The translations under genes were made by a program, and so were the position numbers. Below are positions 34,810 to 42,888 of a stretch of 64,000 bases of DNA, in pieces; position 1 is the stretch's first letter, and each line of letters begins with the position of its first letter. Below the pieces are notes generated by a model. It was not told the DNA's origin. It saw only the letters and a program-made list of their open reading frames with translations, and ran no database searches. The DNA lies in NCBI RefSeq assembly GCF_009689005.1, contig NZ_AP021879.1:1178001-1242000 (forward strand), in the 5' to 3' direction. Origin of the DNA: Desulfosarcina ovata subsp. ovata (GTDB taxonomy: Bacteria; Desulfobacterota; Desulfobacteria; Desulfobacterales; Desulfosarcinaceae).

Positions 34810-35337
34810 ATGAACAAAAAACTGATGGGAGTTGGACTGCTCTTATTCGCCGTCCTTGTACTGAGTATTCCCGGTGCCGTTGTCGCTTCGGATGACGAGT
34901 ATGAGGCCTACAACCTTACAATCCAGCCAGGAAGCAATGAAACTGAACTGAACTTTACCTGGTTTACCGCCACACCGACCGATATTCCTCAGCTCGTAGT
35001 TTGCAATGAAGGCGGGCTGAAAGGAGGAAAATGCACGAATCCCGCTAACTATTATAAGGGCGCGCTAAAAAATGGGAACCACTCTAAATGTATGAATTAT
35101 TATCAAGGCGAATATGAGATCGTCGTTGTGGAAGAAAGCGGTCCTGGGGAGCCTGGCGGTTCTTCCTCGGATACTGATGACACTGAAGAAGATGACACCG
35201 AAATCTATGCCTGTAAAGTCACTATGACGAATGTGAAGAATAACACCAAATATACCTATGTCGTGGGTAATGGCGAGATTTTCAGCGACATCCCAATACT
35301 GTTCGGCACAGTCATTGATAAGAGTATTGAGCAATAA
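34810..35337 (+). pseudogene. 5' part of a purple-acid-phosphatase-like gene cut by an IS element
   Basis: The native coding part is 34810-35292 (161 codons); the codons to 35337 come from the IS. There is a signal peptide (GVGLLLFAVLVLSIPGAVVA) and an Ig/fibronectin-like N-terminal domain as in metallophosphatases, ending in TYVVGNGEIFSD. Removing the element and one copy of the target repeat joins it in frame to 36709 and gives a 510-residue enzyme. It has a ribosome site AAAGGGGAG. The fragment alone lacks the catalytic domain. Confidence 0.88.
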
Positions 35338-36701
35338 CTTTGGCGATATTCACATCAAATATTTCTAACAAATTATTTTTTACTGCTAATAACCAGTGAA
35401 GACCAATTTTATAAAACTGTTTTAATTTTTCTCCAAGAAGAGTTACTAACCCGCAAACATATGGTCTTTTTGCATTTGAATTGGAGCATGAAGATGAAGT
35501 TAGCAAGGTTTCGTTCTTATTATTTTCTTCAGATTCATGCTCATCTTTTTCATTTTCTCTGCTTATTATTTCCGTATCTTGTTTGAATGATAATAACAAT
35601 AGATAAGCAATCATATACAAGTAGAATTGTATCTGTACGCCATGAGGAGATTGGCTCATTAAGTGAATTCCCTTGAAGGTTCTTTTTATGAAGCGAAAAA
35701 AAAGTTCCACTTGCCACCTGTAAGCGTAAAGCATTATAATTTCGTAAGTTGTCAAATCATTTCTGTTTGTGATCAAAATGTAGTTTTCGCCCATAGCCGT
35801 AAAGCTAACAATACGATAACTTGCTTTGTTTTCATCGCTATTGAATATTATATTTGAATCTGTGATGTCACTGAAAAATTTCAAGAATGTATCCGGTACG
35901 GTGGCAGTGAGACACTCTTTTACAGTGTACGTCATATTCGACTTTCCGCGAATAATAAAAAATGCATTGCTGTCGGATATCTGCTTGAACAGATTGAAAG
36001 CGATATAGCCTCGATCACAGACATATGTAATGCCTTCGCGAAGAATTTGCTTAACAAATTCTTTTTCGGAAAAGTTACCTTCCGTACTGATAAATTCGGT
36101 TGGAATCATTCGGTTGAGTTCAAAAGATAAATGCATTTTGATCGCATTAGCGGTTTTCTTGTAACAAGCCCATGCCATATTGGAAATGGCCGGAAAAAGC
36201 GAACCATCTACAATTAGCATTTTTCCAAGATGACTGATTTCCGGAATTTTATGCAAATCCAATTCTTTTACCAACTGATGGAATATATCTTTAAATATTT
36301 CTGGGGGATAACGATTAAACGCTTCATTATACATAGACTTCGATGCGACGACCAATCCTAATGCCTTAGCAGTTGGTGATGTTTTGATCTCAGTGACGAT
36401 TTGTCCAACGCTTTTAATTCTGGTTATTATTCCAAAAAGCAAATTTGTGGTGAACGATGATAATGAAAGCTTGTAAGTGTCCAAATCATTATGGAGACTA
36501 TTTTGAGTAACCTCAATCAATGGTAGCACCGGTGATAGAATTGTTTGAAAAACATTTTTGTCGATGTGTTCGCTCATGGAGACCTCCTGGTTAATTAATT
36601 GTACCCACCATGATTAAAACACAAAGCGATCTTTTTGTCCAGCGCTATTTTTTATTTTAATAACAAGATGTTACGGCAATATGTATGCCGAACGGTATTG
36701 G
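35293..36701 (-). mobile_element. IS4-family insertion sequence, apparently complete
   Basis: About 1.41 kb. Terminal inverted repeats CCAATACTGTTCGGCA (left, 35293) and TGCCGAACGGTATTGG (right, ending 36701) differ at one base. Direct repeats of the target, CGACATC, flank it at 35286-35292 and 36702-36708; if the ends are set one base inward, the repeat is the 9-bp GCGACATCC. One transposase gene fills the element. The insertion interrupts a phosphatase gene that otherwise rejoins in frame, so it looks recent. Confidence 0.93.
35312..36577 (-). CDS. IS4-family DDE transposase
   Basis: A 421-residue protein that looks intact. It contains the DDE-type motifs LIVDGSLFP (first Asp) and VCDRGYIAFN (second Asp) and the IS4 YREK signature in YRWQVELFFRFIK (Glu). 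A basic, Cys-containing C-terminus follows an acidic insert (EKDEHESEENNKNE). It cuts and moves the surrounding element. The start is preceded by AGGAGG. It is more AT-rich than its surroundings. Confidence 0.95.
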   Translation of the reverse strand: MSEHIDKNVFQTILSPVLPLIEVTQNSLHNDLDTYKLSLSSFTTNLLFGIITRIKSVGQIVTEIKTSPTAKALGLVVASKSMYNEAFNRYPPEIFKDIFHQLVKELDLHKIPEISHLGKMLIVDGSLFPAISNMAWACYKKTANAIKMHLSFELNRMIPTEFISTEGNFSEKEFVKQILREGITYVCDRGYIAFNLFKQISDSNAFFIIRGKSNMTYTVKECLTATVPDTFLKFFSDITDSNIIFNSDENKASYRIVSFTAMGENYILITNRNDLTTYEIIMLYAYRWQVELFFRFIKRTFKGIHLMSQSPHGVQIQFYLYMIAYLLLLSFKQDTEIISRENEKDEHESEENNKNETLLTSSSCSNSNAKRPYVCGLVTLLGEKLKQFYKIGLHWLLAVKNNLLEIFDVNIAKVIAQYSYQ

Positions 36702-36708
36702 CGACATC

Positions 36709-37758
36709 CACAAACTCAACACTCAAAACAAAAACAATTACAATTTTATCTTTGTGGGCGACCCCCAGATCGGCGCCAGCAGAGACGAGGAGAGTGACAC
36801 TGCGGGTTGGGTGGAAACGGTAACGGCAGCCCTGACCAACTTTGAAAACACCAGCTTCATTTTAAGCGCCGGCGACCAGGTGGAAAGTTCCACTTCGGAT
36901 TCTCAGTACGACGGGTTTTTCAGCCCGGAAGAGCTCACTTCGGTCCCCTTTGCCCCTGCCATCGGCAACCATGACACGAGCGAGCTCTACGCATATCATT
37001 TCAACGTTTCCAACGAGATCGTTCCCGACGGTTCAACAGACCCCTTAGGTTATACCAACGGCGGCGGCGACTACTGGTTTACTTACGGCGACACTCTGTT
37101 TATGGTGTTGAATACCAATAACAGCAGCGCCCTGTCGCACGACGAGTTCATGGCACAAGCCATTGAAGCCAATCCCACGGCAAAATGGAGAGTGGTGGTC
37201 TTCCATCATTCGATTTACAGTTCAGCCCGTCATGTTGACGATGTGAATGACCTCAGGACGAGCATGTACCCTGTCATCGATCAATATGATATCGATGTCG
37301 TTCTGTCAGGGCATGACCATTTCTATGCCCGAAGCTATCAACTCTCTGGCGGTGATGTTTTGGACAAAGCGTGCTATACATCCACAGGAAGGGATGGTCA
37401 GGAACAAACGACATGTGTGGATCTGATCGGAGAGGTGGCCGAGGAGGATCTGCAGTATATCGGGGAGGGAAAAGTGCTGAATCCGGAAGGAACCGTGTAC
37501 TTTACCGCCAACTCCGCCAGCGGCAGCAAATACTACGACTTCACTTATATTGAAGGCTATACCAATCTTTATCTGGCTGCCTACGAGCAGCTGGAAACCC
37601 CAACCTATCTCAACGTTGAAGTTAACCGATCTACCCTTACCGTTTCTGCCTATCGCGTAGATACCGGTGAAAGGGTTGATACCTACTCGATCATTAAGAC
37701 AGATGACTTCAACAGAGGCCATCATCATCAAGGGCGGTCATCATTAGCCAAACAATAA
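36709..37758 (+). pseudogene. 3' part of the interrupted metallophosphatase gene
   Basis: This carries the calcineurin-like catalytic domain: GDPQIG, GDQVE, GNHDTS, FHHSIYS and GHDHFYARS, the ligands of a two-metal phosphoesterase. It reads in frame with 34810-35292 once the IS is removed. An ATG within the IS end (36685) could start a 357-residue fragment, but it would lack a signal peptide, so activity in the periplasm is unlikely. The C-terminus is beta-rich and ends with a short His-rich tail. Before interruption the enzyme was probably exported and acted on phosphate esters. Confidence 0.9.
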
Positions 37759-37770
37759 TTTATCTTTTTT

Positions 37771-37819
37771 GCGTCCACCCTGCGACTGGTTGCAGTGGGG
37801 TGGACGCCCCCCCTTTTTT
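37771..37819 (+). terminator. Terminator after the phosphatase
   Basis: GCGTCCACC pairs with GGTGGACGC (37771-37807), then a C-run and TTTTTT. It points in the plus direction and separates the phosphatase remnant from the convergent cbiK gene. Confidence 0.7.
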
Positions 37820-37889
37820 ACCGTTACCCGCCTTGATACAACTATTTCGCGCCCAAAACCAACTGTTGGGAATTCCCTGTCGATGCGAA

Positions 37890-38675
37890 TTACGCCAATG
37901 ATGCGGACTCCGGAACAATCGCCAGCGCGTCGCGGATATGCCGGATAAAAATATCGATAATCGCCGCATTTTTCCCAAGCCCCTGTGTTTCCACACTGAC
38001 CGCTATACCGGCCGCTTCAAAAGCACTTCTCCAAGAGTCCTCATCACCGGCGATATCCTCCTGCAGGTGCACGCCGGCCACCAGCATCAACGGCAACAGA
38101 TGAACCCGCTTGGCACCGCAGCGCAGCACGGCGGCAACGGTTGTGTCCATATCCGCCTCGCCTTCGATGGTGGCCACATGAACATTGCTTCCGGAAGAGC
38201 TGAGAATTTGTCCCAGGGCCGGGTAAGCTGTCCAGGCCGGGTGATCCGTACCATGGCCAATCAGCACGGTTGCCGTACCATTGCCGGCGGCTACGCCACC
38301 AAGGATCGCGGTCGCCGTTCGCTGGTAATCTTCCGGCGACGTCAGCAACGGCAATCCCATGCTGGTGCGAACCCCGCATTGGCGAACGTCATCCACCAGC
38401 CGGTAAAACTCATGGCCGCTGATCAGGTGCAGGGACTGCACCACGGCCCACGGATTCCCCTGTTCGGCCAGGGCATCCAGGACCTGCTGGGGATTCTTCA
38501 TGTTGGCCCGATGACGCTGTTTCATGTGCGCCCGTACCATCCGCGACGTATAAGCCCATTTGACCGGATGGCCCGGGAATGCCGCCTTCACGGCCGTGTC
38601 GATAAAACTGTAGGTCTCCATGGCCCGGGAGGTGGTGCCGAATGCGGCCATTACAATGGGGGTGTTTTCATTCAT
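37890..38675 (-). CDS. cbiK: Sirohydrochlorin cobaltochelatase CbiK
   Basis: A 261-residue protein without a signal peptide, so cytoplasmic. It has the CbiK pattern: N-terminal PIVMAAFGTTSRAMETY, then GHGTDHPAWTAYPAL with the catalytic His, and LLPLMLVAGVHLQEDIAGD with the second His. It inserts Co2+ into sirohydrochlorin in the anaerobic cobalamin pathway (Fe2+ insertion also occurs in family members). It follows the BtuF-CbiZ gene in the same direction, separated by about 220 bases holding palindromic element B. No riboswitch lies directly in front of it. Confidence 0.93.
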   Translation of the reverse strand: MNENTPIVMAAFGTTSRAMETYSFIDTAVKAAFPGHPVKWAYTSRMVRAHMKQRHRANMKNPQQVLDALAEQGNPWAVVQSLHLISGHEFYRLVDDVRQCGVRTSMGLPLLTSPEDYQRTATAILGGVAAGNGTATVLIGHGTDHPAWTAYPALGQILSSSGSNVHVATIEGEADMDTTVAAVLRCGAKRVHLLPLMLVAGVHLQEDIAGDEDSWRSAFEAAGIAVSVETQGLGKNAAIIDIFIRHIRDALAIVPESASLA

Positions 38676-38750
38676 GCATAGACTCCGTCACGTTCAGGGG
38701 TTGATGTTGATTATGCGGTCAACAGCTGACAGATTAGGATCGGGGATGAA

Positions 38751-38882
38751 ATTAATTGGACGTAATTGCGCCGGGCTTGTGTTCGTCTTCAAGGCGCATC
38801 AACGGTTGCATACCGGGAGTATGTGGCCGTTGATGCAACGCGGAAGACGGACGCAAGAACAAGCAATTTTGTTCAATTAATA
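38751..38882 (+). repeat. Palindromic element B (AAGGCG...AACGC core)
   Basis: The outer arms ATTAATTGGAC and GTTCAATTAAT pair, then CTTGT and CGTCTTC pair with GAAGACG and ACAAG. The core AAGGCG (38791-38796) is followed by a perfect 10-bp inner stem GCATCAACGG / CCGTTGATGC around ATAC...GTAT, then AACGC (38837-38841). It has the same layout as element A, with unrelated outer-arm ends and inner-arm sequence. Confidence 0.75.
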
Positions 38883-38895
38883 GAATTCCCGATCT

Positions 38896-40917
38896 TTAGT
38901 TTGCTTGAAGTTGCGGAGCACGGGCAACACCGGTGAAGACCGCATTCAGGGCCATGGCCAGGGCGTTGGGAATTTTCTCATCGGCAATAAAGGTGATCAG
39001 TGCGTCCACCGGCTGACCGGCGATGCGCCCGGCCATATCCAGGCACCAGTCCCGGTATGCTTTAAGATCGGCAACCATTTCCCTTTCCGCCCCATCACTG
39101 ATGGCCAAGGCCGCCTCGAGAAAACCGGCGACCATTGGATCCAGCAACGCCTGCTCCACGCGTCCGGCAAAGGCCCGGTCTTCGTCGATACAGTCGCACT
39201 CGGCCTTGCCGACCAGTTGCAAAACGCTCAAGTGGCGGTCAACCAACCGCTGGAAAATGTTGCGCCGGCCGACAATTCCGTTTTGTTTGAATATCGCCTC
39301 ACGCACGCCGGCGTAAGCGGTCCGGGCAATCAACTCGCCCATCTTGCAATGCCCGCCGGCATTGTCCACAGCCGCACCATCGCCTTGGACGACGATGATG
39401 TTGTCCGTCCCCGTGCCGGTGGCCGCCGCTGTCAGTGGCAGATAACTGCTGCGGATGTCCAGGTCCTGCAACGCAGCAGTCTTGCCCTCGGTAGCCGATA
39501 TGATCGCCCGGGTCATGGCCCGTGATGTCAGACGCCGGTTGGTGAGAACGATCATGTTGATGGTGCCCGGCTCGTAGTAGTTGCCCACATCCCGGGACAT
39601 GCGCAAGGCATTGCCGCGCACGCCGGCGGTCACCAGGGCATAAACGGTCATCTCCCGATAAGTCTCTTTTTGGATCGACAGATTGTCCATGTCGGCACCG
39701 GTGAAGAGAAACGACGTGCTGGCCTTTTCCCTGTCGATCACCGGGTAAAGCTCCTGGTGCAGCCCCTCCAGTCCGGTCATGGGGGTCAGGGCCCAGCAAG
39801 GCGGTGGGGTGTAGTGGTTGCCCACGGTCAGAATTCCATCCCGCTCTCCCTCCAGCGTCGAAACAATGCGCCGGGGGCTTTTGAAATCGATGATTAGGCT
39901 TTTGTTGGGAAAGTCGTGGATGGCGTCGATGGCCACAACGGCCGACGCCACGCAATTAAGGTCAATGGCCACCGGCCGGCGATCGAGCACCTGACGGGGC
40001 AGGACCTCATGGTTGGCATCGGCGAACTCCTCCGAATAGATCAGCGAGGCCAGCCAGGCAACGAAATCGCCAAGATGAACGCCGGCCCGGCAGGTCAGCG
40101 CACAGGGAAATCCGTGGATCCGATGTTGCCGAACCGCATCCACCTGGTTCCAGCCTTCCTGCTCGAAAATCGGGTCATCGGCCTTCAAATCCCAGCCACA
40201 GCCGTAAAGCACCTGGGGGTTGAAATCGGTCCACTGTTCACGGGAGACCGGTACGACACCGCCGGCCTGGCCGAAGTCCGGGGCAATCCCGCCGGCGGCG
40301 CGGATCATCTCGTTCTGGAACGAATCGTTCCCCGGCGTCATGATCGGCCCGCCACCCATCAGGCGCATCACCCGCTTGCGCCGGTCAGGCGGGATACCGG
40401 CCACTTTCCGTGCGATCAGGTCCAGCTGACGGCGGTTTTTCTCAACCAGCGCCCCTGCTTCCGCCTTTCGGCCCAGGATGTCACCCATCAGCCGGATATG
40501 TCGAAAGGCATCCGCCATCTTGCGGATATTCAGCACCAGCACCGGGATGCCGTTATCCGGTGCGCCAATCCGTTTGGCATTCAGGGACGAGGCGATGATC
40601 AGATCGGGCTTCAAGGCCATGATCCGCTGCCGTGACGGAGAGAAAAACCCACCCACGACAGGCTTGTCGGCAGCACCGCGAAGCGCGCTGCTGTGATGGG
40701 TGATCCCGGCCACCCGCGCTCCACCACCGATGGCGAAAATGATCTCCGTTGCCGAGGGTACCAGGGAGACGATCCTTTGGGGAGCCTTATCCAAATGGAT
40801 GACGTTGCCGGCATCATCGGTCAAATCGATCGGGTTCGCCCACGCCGACGTATTCAGAAAAAGCCAGCCGATCAGGGCCAGCAGCAACAGTCGCTTACCA
40901 TACCGTCCAATTTTCAT
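38896..40917 (-). CDS. Exported fusion of BtuF-like binding protein and CbiZ amidohydrolase
   Basis: The start at 40917 is chosen for GGAG upstream and the signal peptide right after it (LLLLALIGWLFLNTSAWA). The 673-residue product begins as a BtuF/FecB-type corrinoid- or siderophore-binding protein (IDLTDDAGNVIHLDKAPQRI, SLVPSATEIIFAIG). From about residue 330 it continues as CbiZ: YALVTAGVRGNALRMSRD, GTINMIVLTNRRL, TEGKTAALQDLDIRS and TGTGTDNIIVVQG. CbiZ cleaves adenosylcobinamide to adenosylcobyric acid during salvage and is normally cytoplasmic. Export of the fusion would place remodelling in the periplasm. It lies below the chelatase gene sets. Confidence 0.85.
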   Translation of the reverse strand: MKIGRYGKRLLLLALIGWLFLNTSAWANPIDLTDDAGNVIHLDKAPQRIVSLVPSATEIIFAIGGGARVAGITHHSSALRGAADKPVVGGFFSPSRQRIMALKPDLIIASSLNAKRIGAPDNGIPVLVLNIRKMADAFRHIRLMGDILGRKAEAGALVEKNRRQLDLIARKVAGIPPDRRKRVMRLMGGGPIMTPGNDSFQNEMIRAAGGIAPDFGQAGGVVPVSREQWTDFNPQVLYGCGWDLKADDPIFEQEGWNQVDAVRQHRIHGFPCALTCRAGVHLGDFVAWLASLIYSEEFADANHEVLPRQVLDRRPVAIDLNCVASAVVAIDAIHDFPNKSLIIDFKSPRRIVSTLEGERDGILTVGNHYTPPPCWALTPMTGLEGLHQELYPVIDREKASTSFLFTGADMDNLSIQKETYREMTVYALVTAGVRGNALRMSRDVGNYYEPGTINMIVLTNRRLTSRAMTRAIISATEGKTAALQDLDIRSSYLPLTAAATGTGTDNIIVVQGDGAAVDNAGGHCKMGELIARTAYAGVREAIFKQNGIVGRRNIFQRLVDRHLSVLQLVGKAECDCIDEDRAFAGRVEQALLDPMVAGFLEAALAISDGAEREMVADLKAYRDWCLDMAGRIAGQPVDALITFIADEKIPNALAMALNAVFTGVARAPQLQAN

Positions 40918-41010
40918 CCCATGCATCTCCACATACTTCTATTGCAAAGCATTCCATTCGCCGACCGGAAGAAGACAACGCCCCATTACTCTTCCATCAC
41001 CCCTCACCAT

Positions 41011-41376
41011 TCACTGCTCACCATCCGGCACATACACCATCGAGCCATCCTCCAGGCGGTAGGCCACGCCCAGACGGTTGCCCCTGCCTTTGGCCGCCTC
41101 GCGCGTCACCCGGGTGGCCTTGATGGTCGTGCCCTTTTTGGTGATGATCTCCATCTCACCCGAGGCTTTCTGTTTCATGATGGTCATCTCCGACGTCTGG
41201 TCGAAAAGATCCTGGAGGCGGTAGGCGCTAAACAGGGTCAACAGCAGTCCCACAATGAAAACCAGGCCGATGTCGAACAGGTTGGCCACTCCGGTCATGG
41301 GATCGTCATCGCGGAACGCCGCGTCGCCGAAGGCCCGGCCCCGGTTAGTGGTTCGCCGCGGTTTTAAGTATCTCAT
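41011..41376 (-). CDS. DUF2149 protein (HmuU-like), set 1
   Basis: The start at 41376 (MRYLKPR) has GGGGTG upstream; an in-frame GTG at 41382 is possible. The protein is 121 residues with one membrane helix (LFDIGLVFIVGLLLTLFSAY) near the N-terminus and a small exported domain with the motif IITKKGTTIKATRV. The layout resembles ExbD/MotB-like partners. Its gene overlaps the channel gene by about 30 bases. With that protein it probably forms a proton-driven motor for the chelatase. Named from the hmuSTUV arrangement of Bacteroidota; function inferred. Confidence 0.85.
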   Translation of the reverse strand: MRYLKPRRTTNRGRAFGDAAFRDDDPMTGVANLFDIGLVFIVGLLLTLFSAYRLQDLFDQTSEMTIMKQKASGEMEIITKKGTTIKATRVTREAAKGRGNRLGVAYRLEDGSMVYVPDGEQ

Positions 41377-41986
41377 ATTCACCCCGTTTCTCGTCCGGCA
41401 TCAGCATGTCGGTGGCCAGTTCCATGTTTTTGATATCTTCCTCGATCCAGCGTCGCCGGACCGTGTAAAGAAAAAAGGCTATGGTTCCGATGGCCAGCCC
41501 CACCACGGTGGTGGTGAAAGCGATCACCAGATCCGTGGTCAGCCGGGTCATGTCACCCTGCCCCAATGCCGCCAGCCCGGTTCCCATGGGAATCAGCGTT
41601 CCGATCAACCCCAGGGAGGGGGCCGCCCGCACCAGGATCCGCAACCGGTCCATGGATTTCCAGAGTCTCAGGCTCGTCTCTTGTAGCAGATTCTCGACAC
41701 TGACCTCAACATCGCCGTCCTGGCGTCGGATCTGCTGCAGGGCGCGGACATAACGATTCACCCGGTGGCTCACCGACGTTGACGGCTGCCCGCTTTTGAG
41801 CAGCTGTGGAAGCGACTGCGGAGCGCAGGGTTTCAGGCGTATCCGCTCCAGCCACTCGGCAAAAAACGATCCGCCATAAACGATGATCACCAGGGTCAAG
41901 CCCACCAGCAGCAACAGCACGGGATAAAGCAAGCTGGAGGAGATCAGATAGATAAAGGTCTTGAGCATTGCGCCCAGATCAATCAT
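41345..41986 (-). CDS. MotA/TolQ/ExbB-like proton channel (HmuT-like), set 1
   Basis: The start at 41986 overlaps the DUF2162 stop (ATGA). It is 213 residues with an N-terminal helix (LLYPVLLLLVGLTLVIIVYGG), a cytoplasmic helical region, and two further helices carrying the family motif APSLGLIGTLIPMGTGLAAL and FTTTVVGLAIGTIAF. This family uses the proton-motive force to drive a periplasmic or outer-membrane process together with a single-helix partner, here DUF2149. Part of a four-gene set with a CobN-like chelatase. Confidence 0.92.
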   Translation of the reverse strand: MIDLGAMLKTFIYLISSSLLYPVLLLLVGLTLVIIVYGGSFFAEWLERIRLKPCAPQSLPQLLKSGQPSTSVSHRVNRYVRALQQIRRQDGDVEVSVENLLQETSLRLWKSMDRLRILVRAAPSLGLIGTLIPMGTGLAALGQGDMTRLTTDLVIAFTTTVVGLAIGTIAFFLYTVRRRWIEEDIKNMELATDMLMPDEKRGEYEILKTAANH

Positions 41987-42729
41987 GGCGTACTCCTTGT
42001 CTTTCGGGTGGTAAAAAGAAAACCGGCTGCAAAAGCGGCCGCAGTGCAAATGGCAAGACTCACCGTTTGGAAGATCTCCCGGGGAGGCCGGCCGGCATCG
42101 TAGCTGGCCATGCGATACACCTTGTCCAGGTCGGCAAACTGGGGCATGACCGTTACCGAAACGATAAAGTAGAGTGACAGCAGAAGCATGACGCCACCCA
42201 GAAACATATCGGGGGACATGCCGGACAGACGGCCATAGCGGCGAACCACGCCGGAGGTGGCCAGGCTGATCATCATGAAGACGAGATAGAGCAACACGTT
42301 CAACGCCAACGGATGGTCCGGAAAGCAGGCCATCAGGAATCCGCTGGAAAGCAAAATTACCGTGATGCACACCGGGCAGGGCAGTACCAGTATCAGCCAT
42401 CCATGGCTCGATGAATGCGATGGGTCGCCATGTATGAGCAAAGCGATGCCCCAGCCCATCATCAGGCCGGCCATGATCAGATGAACGATCATTCCGGACT
42501 GAATAAATGCCTGAACGGCCGGCAGGTGGCTGACCGGATCCAGGCGGGGCAGAATCATTGCCGCCGCGCCGAAAACCAGGGCATAGCTGAGCGCAAACAG
42601 CGTGATGCCACGAACAACGAGGGCTTTCCTCTTTTGTCCCCACACCACATAGGCGATGCCCACGCCGCTTTTAACGGCAAAAATGCCGATACTGAAAAGG
42701 ACGCCAAGAATCAGACTTTTATAAAGCAT
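41983..42729 (-). CDS. DUF2162 membrane protein (HmuV-like), set 1
   Basis: A 248-residue protein with about six or seven membrane helices. It includes the conserved Cys motif LVLPCPVCITVILL, which suggests thiol chemistry or metal binding. DUF2162 proteins are predicted transporters and occur beside ExbB-like, DUF2149 and CobN-like genes. It is the first of the three membrane genes after chelatase 1, separated from it by about 160 bases containing palindromic element C. The role is unknown. Confidence 0.87.
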   Translation of the reverse strand: MLYKSLILGVLFSIGIFAVKSGVGIAYVVWGQKRKALVVRGITLFALSYALVFGAAAMILPRLDPVSHLPAVQAFIQSGMIVHLIMAGLMMGWGIALLIHGDPSHSSSHGWLILVLPCPVCITVILLSSGFLMACFPDHPLALNVLLYLVFMMISLATSGVVRRYGRLSGMSPDMFLGGVMLLLSLYFIVSVTVMPQFADLDKVYRMASYDAGRPPREIFQTVSLAICTAAAFAAGFLFTTRKTRSTP

Positions 42730-42753
42730 AAGGCCTCACGTTGATCTTTAGCA

Positions 42754-42845
42754 TTCAAGATAATGTTTTTAGGCTGCGTTATCGGTCGTCGCAGTATTAC
42801 AATACGGATTTCTTCCTCTGGCCTTGCCAAAAACATTATCTTAAA
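42754..42845 (-). repeat. Palindromic element C (AAGGC...AACGC core)
   Basis: Read on the minus strand, AAGATAATGTTTTTGGC pairs with GCCTAAAAACATTATCTT (one mismatch). AAGGC follows the first arm and AACGC precedes the second. The centre has GTATTGTAATAC. Unlike the other copies, the inner arms pair poorly. It lies between chelatase 1 and its downstream membrane genes. Confidence 0.65.
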
Positions 42846-42888
42846 TACTATTGGAAAAGCTGTTGGAAATGCGATCGATCGCCCCAGC

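Noticed and set aside
41987-42643. A 5' extension of the ExbB-like gene giving 432 residues
   Set aside because: The extension reads the DUF2162 gene in the wrong frame. The start at 41986 overlaps the DUF2162 stop and gives a normal-length family member.
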